From assembly GCA_910584695.1 (NCBI GenBank), contig CAJUBR010000003.1, positions 1 through 64,000 of the forward strand: 64,000 nucleotides of DNA. The letters run 5' to 3'. Shown here in pieces: positions 1-7,677 of the stretch. Made by a program: the position numbers and the translations under genes. The stretch comes from an uncultured Lachnospiraceae bacterium. Its GTDB lineage: Bacteria; Bacillota; Clostridia; Lachnospirales; Lachnospiraceae. Under the pieces are notes generated by a model, which had not been told where the DNA came from, did not search any database, and was given only the letters and a program-made list of their open reading frames with translations. Within the stretch, counting starts at the first letter, position 1. Every line of letters starts with the position of its first letter.

Positions 1-359
1 CGCAGCAAATCCCTTGCCAGTCTCTCTTCCTCTATCGGTTTTAAATGATACGCAAATGCTTTATAAGTATAACCTTCAAAAACATGTTCCTTGGAAACTG
101 TCAAAAAAATAATATCCACATCAATCTCATGTTTCCTGATAAATCTTGCAGTATCCAGTCCGTTCAGATGCTCCATATGGATATCCAAAAACAGCAAATC
201 TACCAAAAATTCCTCTCTTCTGATTGCTTCTGTTACCTCTTCGCCATCCGTAAAATTTTGAAATTCTACTTCTGTAGAGGAAAATAAAATCTTGACAATC
301 ATATTATGTAACTGCTCTGCTGCTATTTTTTCATCCTCACATATTCCTATTCTTAACAT
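1..359 (-). CDS. Response regulator receiver domain (partial, cut by the window edge)
   Basis: I translated this from the sequence: ATG at 359 opens a frame with no stop through position 1. The 119 visible residues form a CheY-like receiver. There is an acidic pocket after strand 1 (GICEDE), a phospho-acceptor Asp in LLFLDIHM, a Thr in IIFLTVS and the conserved Lys in HLKPIEEE. The missing C-terminus is probably a DNA-binding domain; the HLKPI ending is typical of LytTR-type regulators, but this cannot be confirmed. The start lies 3 nt after the stop of the secreted CHAP-like gene, so the two are probably cotranscribed from the promoter at 2349-2377. Confidence 0.85.
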   Translation of the reverse strand, partial: MLRIGICEDEKIAAEQLHNMIVKILFSSTEVEFQNFTDGEEVTEAIRREEFLVDLLFLDIHMEHLNGLDTARFIRKHEIDVDIIFLTVSKEHVFEGYTYKAFAYHLKPIEEERLARDLL

Positions 360-362
360 ATT

Positions 363-2294
363 CTAAAATTTTCCTTTGAATAATTTTTTGTATGTTTTAA
401 TCTTCTTTTCGGGTGCCCATACAATCGGTTTCTTACTGATCTTTTTAAATGCATCCTTCCCTATCTTTTTTAATTTTACAGACCGTATCCGGATTCGGTT
501 TAATCTCTTACATCCATAAAATGCTTTGCTGCCAATTGTGGTAACATTTTTACCAATCACAATCTTTTTAAGCTTTGTACACCCATAAAATGATTTATCA
601 CCTATGGTTTTTATGTTATCCCCTATCGTTACTGCTTTTAGCTTTTTATTATTTTTAAATGCATTCCCGGCTATGGCTGTTATCTTGTAAGTTTTTCCTT
701 TGTATTTTACTTTAGAAGGAATCTTAAGCGTGGCACTTCTTTTATTTCGGATTGCAACAACCTTCACGGTTTTCTTTTTCACACTTGTTATATCATAGTG
801 ACAGTATTTATCATGTATTCTCCTACCCTTTTGCACAACATCTTTCTTCTTCGGCGTTTCCGTCGGTTGTTCGCTTGGGAAAACCTCTGTCGTTTTCTCC
901 AATGTCTCTTTTTGAGTATCTTTCTGCTCTGTACTGGACTGTTCGGTGCCGGGCTGTTCGGTGCTAGGTTCTTCTGTACTGGGTTCTTCTGTGCTGGGTT
1001 CTTCTGACGTTTCTTCTTTTACAGAAATACGGACGCTGTCTGAAATACCGGTATCATATGTACTGGTACATGAAATTATAACCTCTCCCTTCGCTTTTGC
1101 CGTTACCACACCATTACAATCCACTTCTGCAATGGAAGAATCACTGCTTGACCATGAAACCATATTGGCAGACGCATTTTCCGGCACCATACGATATTCC
1201 AGTGTTTGCTTTGTACCTATAAACATATTACTTTGGCAAGTATCCGAAATTTGGATATCTTCTAACATCAAATAATCAATTTGAGCAATCGCAAAAAGCT
1301 GTGTCGGTCCATCCCCCTTATACCAGATTTTTAAACTCTGTCCATTATAATTATCGTTATCATATAATACATCCAATGAAAAATGAGAGATATTTTGCGG
1401 AACCAGCCGGTAACCGTCCCAAAAATCAATAATGTACCATTTCTGATGAGGGTTCCCCTCTCCTATATCCTCCTGTACACACACATTTGTTCCATTCGTG
1501 GTTCCCCCTCCTTCCACCGTTAAAAGCTTCCCGTCATACAAAGATCGGATTTCATAAGAACCATCCCCCTGTCTTTCAAATTTCCATCTGTAATCTGCCC
1601 TTGCAGCTTCATCCCACAATACTACATCACTGCCATCATTCCGGATTGTTTTCCATGTATCCTGCCGAATAATAAGTGCACAAAAGTCCTCACCCAGATT
1701 CAGTCCGGTCGGCAATTTATTATATTCATAATCTATAATCCCATATCCAAAAATATAGGAATCATCCAAAGAAAGGGTACATCTTGTTACTGCATCCGTC
1801 TCCCCACGGTTGCCCGCAATTATGGTAACAGAATCTTCCGATACACTCTCTATAATTCCATAATTTATTGCGTTTCCCAACAGGATACAATCTCCTGTCT
1901 GCGGTATATATTCACCCCGCATCTTTAATAGTCCTCTGTCCCTAAACCATGATGACTGTACGACTGTCCCCTGAGGATATGCATCTCTTGGAACACAGGC
2001 ATTTGTCATGACCCACCAAAAAAAGGTTGCCCCCCAGGGAACACCATTTACACACCCAAGATCCCTTGCATATTTTGTATAATTATTTGATCCTGAATTT
2101 GCAGTAAAATCGTCTAAATTCTCCGGTGAACCTTTTTCATGGTATCCTACCTGGCTGGCGGCAATCCTCACTGCTTCCTCCCTATAATTCGCAGCATGAA
2201 CATTTTCATCCTTTCCAAACAAGCCAAGTGACAGAATACCTGCAGTCATTATAATATAAAGCAGGTATAATAATCTTTTCTTTAAGTTTCTCAT
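363..2294 (-). CDS. Secreted multidomain protein: degenerate CHAP, ricin-like lectin, Big_2, BspA-type leucine-rich repeats
   Basis: This 643-residue protein starts with a signal peptide (hydrophobic residues 8-25, probable cleavage after VHA at 34). Residues 38-190 resemble a CHAP amidase fold, 205-335 a ricin-type beta-trefoil, 342-426 a bacterial Ig-like (Big_2) domain, 428-485 a Thr/Glu/Pro linker with EEPST repeats, and 500-640 BspA-like leucine-rich repeats (AFKNNKKLKAVTIG, SFYGCTKLKKIVIG). CHAP enzymes normally have WCA with the catalytic Cys and an HVG His. Here these read WGA (Gly88) and NYG (Asn144), so catalysis is unlikely. It may be a wall or glycan-binding surface protein. The start is supported by GAGGG upstream. 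Confidence 0.8.
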   Translation of the reverse strand: MRNLKKRLLYLLYIIMTAGILSLGLFGKDENVHAANYREEAVRIAASQVGYHEKGSPENLDDFTANSGSNNYTKYARDLGCVNGVPWGATFFWWVMTNACVPRDAYPQGTVVQSSWFRDRGLLKMRGEYIPQTGDCILLGNAINYGIIESVSEDSVTIIAGNRGETDAVTRCTLSLDDSYIFGYGIIDYEYNKLPTGLNLGEDFCALIIRQDTWKTIRNDGSDVVLWDEAARADYRWKFERQGDGSYEIRSLYDGKLLTVEGGGTTNGTNVCVQEDIGEGNPHQKWYIIDFWDGYRLVPQNISHFSLDVLYDNDNYNGQSLKIWYKGDGPTQLFAIAQIDYLMLEDIQISDTCQSNMFIGTKQTLEYRMVPENASANMVSWSSSDSSIAEVDCNGVVTAKAKGEVIISCTSTYDTGISDSVRISVKEETSEEPSTEEPSTEEPSTEQPGTEQSSTEQKDTQKETLEKTTEVFPSEQPTETPKKKDVVQKGRRIHDKYCHYDITSVKKKTVKVVAIRNKRSATLKIPSKVKYKGKTYKITAIAGNAFKNNKKLKAVTIGDNIKTIGDKSFYGCTKLKKIVIGKNVTTIGSKAFYGCKRLNRIRIRSVKLKKIGKDAFKKISKKPIVWAPEKKIKTYKKLFKGKF

Positions 2295-2348
2295 TCTTTT
2301 CCCTCACTCACCCAATAGTTTATTTAAAATTTCCATCTATCTATATTA

Positions 2349-2377
2349 ATTATACTATTTTATATAACTATTTTCAA
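2349..2377 (-). promoter_or_regulatory. Sigma-A promoter for the CHAP-like protein operon
   Basis: On the minus strand, TTGAAA (2377-2372), a 17-nt spacer and TATAAT (2354-2349) stand about 55 nt upstream of the ATG at 2294. This is close to consensus. It should drive the CHAP-like gene and the response regulator behind it. Confidence 0.8.
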
Positions 2378-2413
2378 TATTTAATATGAAATAGATATTT
2401 TAATATATGTTCA

Positions 2414-2453
2414 TAAAAAAGGCACCCTGTATCATAATCGGATACAGGGTACC
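2414..2453 (-). terminator. Rho-independent terminator after the LytTR gene
   Basis: Read on the minus strand, GGTACCCTGTATC and GATACAGGGTGCC form a strong stem with a 7-nt loop, followed directly by TTTTTT. It ends the transcript of the LytTR gene at 2489-3019 and insulates it from the CHAP-like operon. Confidence 0.9.
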
Positions 2454-2488
2454 ACCTTCAAACAAAAACATTCTCCTTCTGACATTTA

Positions 2489-3019
2489 TCAGATAATTTG
2501 ACTTGTGTTCAAATATTCTAAATACTTTCTTTGTACCTCATCACTCCTATACTTACTTACCGGTAGTTCAACACCGTTTTTCAAATGTACGATATGTGCT
2601 TCAAGGCTTTGTATATAATGGCAGTTTACAAGATAACTTCTATGCACCTTAATAAAAAATCCTTCTTCTTCTAAGATCTGTTGTGTCTTAGCAAACGGAA
2701 GATGAACCATCATTTCCCCTTTTGCAAACCGGATATGTACATCTTTCAGTTCAGCCTCAGCATAATAAATATCGTCTACATAACAATTCTTTATTTTCTT
2801 TCCCCATGAAAATGTAACCTTTTTTGGTACCCTGCATTCTAATATTTCCATAAAATGTTCCGTCAGACTGACAATATCATATTCCAATAGACGATTCTTT
2901 AACAAATCCTCTTCTGTATAAAAATCTATGCTTAAATCTATATTTTTAAGATACTCCTGTATCAATTCCTTCCGATTTTTTAATTTTTCGGTAGAATTTC
3001 CATATAGTGCAATTTTCAT
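2489..3019 (-). CDS. LytTR DNA-binding regulator with a truncated, degenerate receiver
   Basis: The protein has 176 residues. The C-terminal 100 (from about 75) are a LytTR domain: DIYYAEAELKDVHI, then FFIKVHRSYLVNCHYI, then LKNGVELPVS. The first 65 residues look like the front half of a receiver (MKIALYG, then a helix, then EYDIVSL). The acidic pocket after strand 1 and the phospho-acceptor Asp are absent, and the second half of the domain is missing. Phosphorylation control is therefore unlikely. The gene is monocistronic, between terminators at 3145-3185 and 2414-2453. Binding to the repeated sites upstream is an inference. Confidence 0.8.
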   Translation of the reverse strand: MKIALYGNSTEKLKNRKELIQEYLKNIDLSIDFYTEEDLLKNRLLEYDIVSLTEHFMEILECRVPKKVTFSWGKKIKNCYVDDIYYAEAELKDVHIRFAKGEMMVHLPFAKTQQILEEEGFFIKVHRSYLVNCHYIQSLEAHIVHLKNGVELPVSKYRSDEVQRKYLEYLNTSQII

Positions 3020-3096
3020 TTCTTATTGCTTCTCCCTCTCCGCAATCTGGCATATGATCCTCACAATGGAAAGATACCAAAATTGTCGAAAAAAGG

Positions 3097-3129
3097 AATA
3101 AAATGTAAAATTTAACAATAAAAATGTAA
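3097..3129 (-). repeat. Two direct repeats 21 bp apart upstream of the LytTR gene
   Basis: On the minus strand TTACATTTTTATT (3129-3117) and TTACATTTTATT (3108-3097) are repeated with a 21-bp period, two helical turns, about 80 nt before the LytTR start. LytTR proteins such as AgrA and AlgR are known to bind direct repeats at about this spacing. The region is AT-rich, so chance similarity is possible. Confidence 0.4.
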
Positions 3130-3144
3130 TTTTTTTCAAAATAT

Positions 3145-3185
3145 ATGGTGTCTTTAAATTTGATTTTCAAATTTAAAAACACCAT
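3145..3185 (-). terminator. Long hairpin directly after the Ser/Thr kinase gene
   Basis: An 18-bp stem (ATGGTGTCTTTAAATTTG at 3145-3162 against 3168-3185, one wobble) with a 5-nt loop starts 3 nt after the kinase stop codon. On the minus strand it is followed by an AT-rich tract rather than a clean T run. It probably ends the operon that contains the kinase. Confidence 0.65.
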
Positions 3186-3188
3186 ACT

Positions 3189-4754
3189 TTAGTCTAATGC
3201 CTTCCAAATCCATTCGGATTCCTCCTCCTGCACCCGGCTTTGTGTCGTAGCAGGCACCGGTCTTGTCCCTAAACTAACATCTAATATAATGATACTGTTC
3301 TCTTCAACCTGTATCTCCTCTAAAACACTTTGTGTAATAACAAAACCACTCTCTACTAAGTCACTATATTTGTAAGCAATCTCAATTTTGTCTTTGCTAT
3401 ATCCTGCTTCTATCAGCCTTTCAACAGCCTCCGTTTCCGTTAATCCTGTTACCTTTGGCACCCTGATATATTCTACCTCCGTTTTCTTCTCTGTTTCTGT
3501 TTTTTCCTCTGTCTCCGTTTTGGAAGATATATCCCCGGAATCAGTGGAATTTATCTCATTATTTGTTACCGTACTATGCCTGATTTGTTTTCCGGATACA
3601 TTTTCATTTTCTTTTATCACATTTCTCCCATTTATAAAGAATACCACGATAACAATTACCGCTATCATTACACTTAATGCATATTCTCTTCTTACTTTAT
3701 TCTTTCGTTTTTTCTTTTTTCGGTCGATTTCGTCCCTATTACTATACAAAGAGTGTATTCCCACTTTCTCCTGTACACATAAGGTTTCTGAAAGTTCTCC
3801 CGCTATCCTATGTTCCGAAAAAGGAAACCGTTTATCTTCCCCTCCTAACAGGTTTTCCAGACTTTCACGCATTTTTTCCGGTTTCTGATACCGTTTTTCC
3901 GGATAAAAACTACATGCTTTTCTTATAATCTCACTAAAATATCTGCCTGCATTACAGGGATCCGGAATTTCTTCCCCTGCCATCCTCCTTAATAATGCCT
4001 TTTCTTTATCCTGAATACGGATTGTTTCCGGATAAGCCGGCAAAAATGGTGCACGGTTATGATTCATTAACCCAAACAGTACCAGCCCCAATGAATAAAT
4101 ATCTACCGTAGCATTATATTTTTCACCACGAAAAATCTCCGGTGCCATATAAAGTCTGGTTCCCTTTTGGGAAACGGCTTTTTCGCTTTTCTCCATTATC
4201 TTGGAGATACCAAAATCCCCCAATTTGTAATGACCGGTGTCCGAAACAAATATATTTTCCGGTTTGATATCCCGATGGATTACATTAAATTTCTCACAAG
4301 TTTCCAATCCCCTGCAGATATCCATTCCCAACCGGATTACTTCTTCCTCTAATATATTTCCATGCTCTGCAATCCAGGTACCCAATGGTTTTAACAGCTC
4401 CATACGAATATAGATTGTCCACTGCTCTCCATTATCGCTTTGTTCTACATAATGATCCTCATAAGAAACAATATGGCTGTCTCCCCTCATCCTTGCCATC
4501 AGGTCACATTCACTGACAATATTTTCCACCATACTCTGATAATATTCAATGATATTTTTCTCTGTCATTCCCTCTTTTACAAGATGTAACCTTTCATCTG
4601 CATCACTGGGAATCGAAATAACTTTTGCCGCAGCCCGGTAAATCCGACCGAATTCCTCTCTCTCTATTTCATATACCGCTCCAAAGCTTCCTGTACCAAT
4701 CATATCCTTAACTTTCCAATTTTGAAATATGATATCATCCTTTTCTAACTGCAT
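3189..4754 (-). CDS. Membrane Ser/Thr protein kinase (PknB type) with one PASTA domain
   Basis: The 521-residue protein begins with a complete Hanks-type kinase domain (about 14-305). Visible motifs are the glycine loop GTGSFGAVY, a Lys in AAAKVIS, the catalytic loop HRDIKPEN, DFGISK and MAPE. A basic stretch (346-356) precedes one transmembrane helix (358-375). A TETEEKTE-type linker follows, then one extracellular PASTA domain (429-496). PrkC/PknB homologues carry three or more PASTA domains, so this is a short form. It starts 11 nt after an EssC/YukD-like FHA protein, and a second FHA gene lies just upstream. The FHA proteins are likely phospho-Thr readers of this kinase. Confidence 0.92.
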   Translation of the reverse strand: MQLEKDDIIFQNWKVKDMIGTGSFGAVYEIEREEFGRIYRAAAKVISIPSDADERLHLVKEGMTEKNIIEYYQSMVENIVSECDLMARMRGDSHIVSYEDHYVEQSDNGEQWTIYIRMELLKPLGTWIAEHGNILEEEVIRLGMDICRGLETCEKFNVIHRDIKPENIFVSDTGHYKLGDFGISKIMEKSEKAVSQKGTRLYMAPEIFRGEKYNATVDIYSLGLVLFGLMNHNRAPFLPAYPETIRIQDKEKALLRRMAGEEIPDPCNAGRYFSEIIRKACSFYPEKRYQKPEKMRESLENLLGGEDKRFPFSEHRIAGELSETLCVQEKVGIHSLYSNRDEIDRKKKKRKNKVRREYALSVMIAVIVIVVFFINGRNVIKENENVSGKQIRHSTVTNNEINSTDSGDISSKTETEEKTETEKKTEVEYIRVPKVTGLTETEAVERLIEAGYSKDKIEIAYKYSDLVESGFVITQSVLEEIQVEENSIIILDVSLGTRPVPATTQSRVQEEESEWIWKALD

Positions 4755-4765
4755 TTCTTTATCCT

Positions 4766-6433
4766 CTATATCAGCATTAATTTGGTTCCGTTCAATATTC
4801 CAATCTCCTCCGGCGTTTCATCCATATTCAGCACAATTCCACATTCCCTTTCGCATAAAACAGTATCGTTTTTTGCCGAGAAATATCCACCAGTCCGTTC
4901 TTTCATTTCCTTTTCCAGCAACGGAATCATTTCCCTTATTCTACGGTTGCGTAAAATCCGGATATCATAGCTTTTTCCAACTGCCGGAAGATAAAGCTCT
5001 ACGATTCTCCACATTGCAGACTCGTTTTTTCCCGATTTTAAATCCAGTTCTATATTGGCCAACTGTAGATAACATAAATCTATATTCTGCCTTACATAGA
5101 TATCTGGAATAAAATACCTTTTTGTCTTATTTTTCCTGTCTAAAAGATATCCTGAATCCTCCCTGATTTCTAAAATTCCAGTACATTCCTTCGGAAGATG
5201 ATTTTTCTCATCTGTAATATACAACATCCCACCCTTCAGGTCCTCCAAAAGACCGGATATATTTATCTGATCTGCCAGTTCATCATGAAATACCAATACG
5301 AGATAGTAGGGAAAAGCGTTCTCTTTCCGGTTCCCCTTAGGCAGTCCTCTCTTTTTTCCTTCCTGTTTTAAATAATCATATAATTTCTTACCTTCACAAA
5401 TATTTGTGGCAATCAGTTGGTGTCTCTTTCTATCATCCCATACATGCGGCAGCCATCTGATCGTCTGAAACTCCTTTTTTGTCTCTTCATCCAGCAAAAG
5501 TACGATTTTAAATTCATCAAAACCAAAGTAAGTAACCATCTGCAATAAAATCCCTTTTACAAATGCCAGATTATCTGCCCTGTTACCGGTTATTCCCGCA
5601 ATGGAATGTGTTTTTAAGTCCAAAACCGTATTTTCTTTGCCCACCCTTATTTTTAAAAAATCTGCCTCGCTCCATCTTCTTTCCCAAAGAGTATTCTTTC
5701 CTTTTGCAATAATTTCCTTACATTGCTCCATTGTAAGATATGCATCAATCTCCATGGAACGTGGGGAACGATAATAATAATCCGGTTCCACTTTACCCTT
5801 TTCTCCATTTTGTATCAATTTCCTTCTCTTAAAAGGAAAAAATATTGTTTTATCCAATCTTACACTATGTTCCGCATTATTCATTGCAAGGAATCCCTTC
5901 CCTACAATGATCCGAAAACCCATAATGTACACCATATCTCCGGGCTTTAACAAACACGCTCCATGTACCCGGCGATTATTTACATAAATGCCATTCCTGC
6001 TGCAATGATCATATATAACCCATTTATCGCCCTCTTTTAGCAGTCTGGCATGAATAGCAGATACAGCAATATTACATATACAAATTGAATTTCTTTCACT
6101 CCTGCCAATATAAATGTCCTTTTCCCCATGTATTGTATATCTTTTCCAATCTTGTGTTACCGGTTCCGCAAATATATGCATCATAGTATTCGTTTCTGTT
6201 TCTTTGATACTATACAGATTACACGGCTGCAGCTTTGTCGATATCATATTGTTTCCCATATCATCCAGAATCTGTACTTCTTTATTTGAGTCTAATTTCC
6301 ACCTGCCATGACTGCCTTCTATACTGATAAGCCGCTTACCATTTTCCCAATTTTGCACCCAATATCTGCCCCTGATCTTATCCGGTAATAACAGGCTGCT
6401 CATTCCTTCCTCTGTTAACAACGTAACTAACAC
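4766..6433 (-). CDS. FHA / EssC-like N-terminal region / YukD-like ubiquitin-fold fusion without ATPase domains
   Basis: Residues 1-95 resemble the first FHA-like segment of clostridial EssC (LLLPDKIRGRYWV, then HIFAEPVTQD). Residues 107-176 form a second, canonical FHA domain with GRSERN, SAIHARL and SRNGIYVNN. Residues 222-425 match the region before the ATPases in EssC/YukB: YYRSPR, LWERRWSEADFLKIRVG, WLPHVWDD, PYYLVLVFHD and LPKEC. The two membrane helices and all FtsK/SpoIIIE P-loop domains of EssC are absent. Residues 478-555 look like a YukD/EsaB domain (SYDIRILRN, then LCERECGIVLN, then GILNGTKLMLI). The start is GTG after GGGAGGAAT. It sits between a small FHA gene and a Ser/Thr kinase. 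The domain assignments are pattern recognition. Confidence 0.75.
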   Translation of the reverse strand: MLVTLLTEEGMSSLLLPDKIRGRYWVQNWENGKRLISIEGSHGRWKLDSNKEVQILDDMGNNMISTKLQPCNLYSIKETETNTMMHIFAEPVTQDWKRYTIHGEKDIYIGRSERNSICICNIAVSAIHARLLKEGDKWVIYDHCSRNGIYVNNRRVHGACLLKPGDMVYIMGFRIIVGKGFLAMNNAEHSVRLDKTIFFPFKRRKLIQNGEKGKVEPDYYYRSPRSMEIDAYLTMEQCKEIIAKGKNTLWERRWSEADFLKIRVGKENTVLDLKTHSIAGITGNRADNLAFVKGILLQMVTYFGFDEFKIVLLLDEETKKEFQTIRWLPHVWDDRKRHQLIATNICEGKKLYDYLKQEGKKRGLPKGNRKENAFPYYLVLVFHDELADQINISGLLEDLKGGMLYITDEKNHLPKECTGILEIREDSGYLLDRKNKTKRYFIPDIYVRQNIDLCYLQLANIELDLKSGKNESAMWRIVELYLPAVGKSYDIRILRNRRIREMIPLLEKEMKERTGGYFSAKNDTVLCERECGIVLNMDETPEEIGILNGTKLMLI

Positions 6434-6446
6434 AGGATTCCTCCCT

Positions 6447-6761
6447 CTATCTCAACATGATTTTTGTCCCCGCTTTTCCTATCTGCAATATCGTTCCTTT
6501 CGGGCAGCTTGTACGGATTGCTTTTTCAAGCTTTTTTCCCTCTTCCGTCGTAATCCCGCACTCTGAATAATCCGTGACATAATAATCTCCGTTTTTATCC
6601 AATTCAATCATACAATGCTTACGGCTTATTGTTACATCACGAAAAACCAGATTGGAAAATCTCGGTTCCCTTCCTACTATAACATACTCTTTTGGTTTAA
6701 TCGGAATCTCTGCACCTTTTAGTTCACCTTCTATACAAACAATCCTGTATTTATGTTCCAT
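6447..6761 (-). CDS. Small stand-alone FHA domain protein
   Basis: The 104-residue protein is essentially one forkhead-associated domain. It shows GREPRFSN, the phospho-Thr-binding SRKHCMI and a following strand pattern ending in ILQIGKAGTKIM. There is no signal peptide or membrane helix, so it is cytoplasmic. The position that usually reads NG in the last conserved FHA motif is SECGI, so binding may be altered. AAGGAG precedes the start. It lies 13 nt upstream of the EssC/YukD-like fusion and two genes from the Ser/Thr kinase, which is its likely partner. Confidence 0.85.
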   Translation of the reverse strand: MEHKYRIVCIEGELKGAEIPIKPKEYVIVGREPRFSNLVFRDVTISRKHCMIELDKNGDYYVTDYSECGITTEEGKKLEKAIRTSCPKGTILQIGKAGTKIMLR

Positions 6762-6787
6762 TCTGCTCCGTCTCCTTCTGGCACATT

Positions 6788-7594
6788 TTAAAAATATGTT
6801 TCAATAACCTCTAAAAGACCGTCTTCATCATTGGATTTTTCGGTGACCACATCTGCCACCTTTTTTACTTCCTCCTGTGCATTCGCCATGGCAGCACCAA
6901 CTCCTGCGTACCGGATCATCGACATATCATTAAAGCCGTCGCCACAGGCAACCGTATCTTCCCTGTCTATCCCGATAATTCGGAATAAATGTTCTAAGGA
7001 CGCTGCCTTATCCACACCTGGCGGCATTACCTCAATAAAAAACGGTTCCGAACGATAAACACTAAGTAATCCTGTATATTTTTCTGCCAGTTCCTTTTCG
7101 AAATTAAAAGCCGTATCTATCGGAGCCGTAAACAGACATTTATTCACATCAAAATCCACATAAGAAACAAAATCATCCACTTTCTTTAAATTCATATAAT
7201 TCAGTCTGGCCTCAAATTCCATATGTTCATCGATTCTGGTTGCTGCTATTACGGTATCCTCTTCATAGGTCACAAGCCCCATATCATGAACCGTCGCATA
7301 TTCATATAACGGTGCAATATATTCCTTCGGAAAGCATTTCTGGTATACAACTTCTTTCGTATTTACATTTGTGATCCTCCCCCCATTAAAACAAAGCACA
7401 TAACCGCCATACCGCTCTAACTGTAAAAGATCCGATATCCGTTTTACACCATGGGTAGGTCTTCCCGAAGCAATGATAATCGTATGCCCCTGCTTTTGAA
7501 TATCCAGTAATGCCTCTAATGTTTTAGGAGTAATCTCCTTTTCACTATTTGTTAATGTTCCATCAATATCTAAAATTAATACTTTTCTCTTCAT
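6788..7594 (-). CDS. Cof-type HAD-superfamily phosphatase
   Basis: A cytoplasmic haloacid-dehalogenase family hydrolase of the Cof/YkrA subclass. The nucleophile motif is LDIDGTLTNSEK, motif II is IIASGRP, and the C-terminal metal motif is ACGDGFNDMSMI. These enzymes act on sugar phosphates, FMN or related small substrates, and the substrate cannot be read here. I chose ATG 7594 (268 residues, starting MKRKVLILDIDG) because the family starts there and GAGAG precedes it. The frame is open to an ATG at 7633. It lies between coaBC and the FHA genes and may be cotranscribed with both. Confidence 0.88.
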   Translation of the reverse strand: MKRKVLILDIDGTLTNSEKEITPKTLEALLDIQKQGHTIIIASGRPTHGVKRISDLLQLERYGGYVLCFNGGRITNVNTKEVVYQKCFPKEYIAPLYEYATVHDMGLVTYEEDTVIAATRIDEHMEFEARLNYMNLKKVDDFVSYVDFDVNKCLFTAPIDTAFNFEKELAEKYTGLLSVYRSEPFFIEVMPPGVDKAASLEHLFRIIGIDREDTVACGDGFNDMSMIRYAGVGAAMANAQEEVKKVADVVTEKSNDEDGLLEVIETYF

Positions 7595-7677
7595 ATTATC
7601 TCTCACTGTTATATCTGTTTTTTGGTTTTCCATCGTTTTTATCTGCTTATCTTTATAAAATGATATTTTGTAAAATT

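Noticed and set aside
752..1275. Overlapping plus-strand open frames opposite the CHAP-like gene
   Set aside because: They mirror the Thr/Glu/Pro repeats and other coding sequence of the minus-strand gene, and have no ribosome binding sites or plausible domains.
2946..3185. A 79-residue open frame upstream of the LytTR gene
   Set aside because: It overlaps the LytTR start, the repeats and the kinase terminator, and has no homology or ribosome binding site that I can see.
3189..6761. A complete type VII secretion locus
   Set aside because: No ATPase domain, WXG100 protein, EsaA, EssB or toxin gene is present, so only derived or regulatory parts can be claimed.
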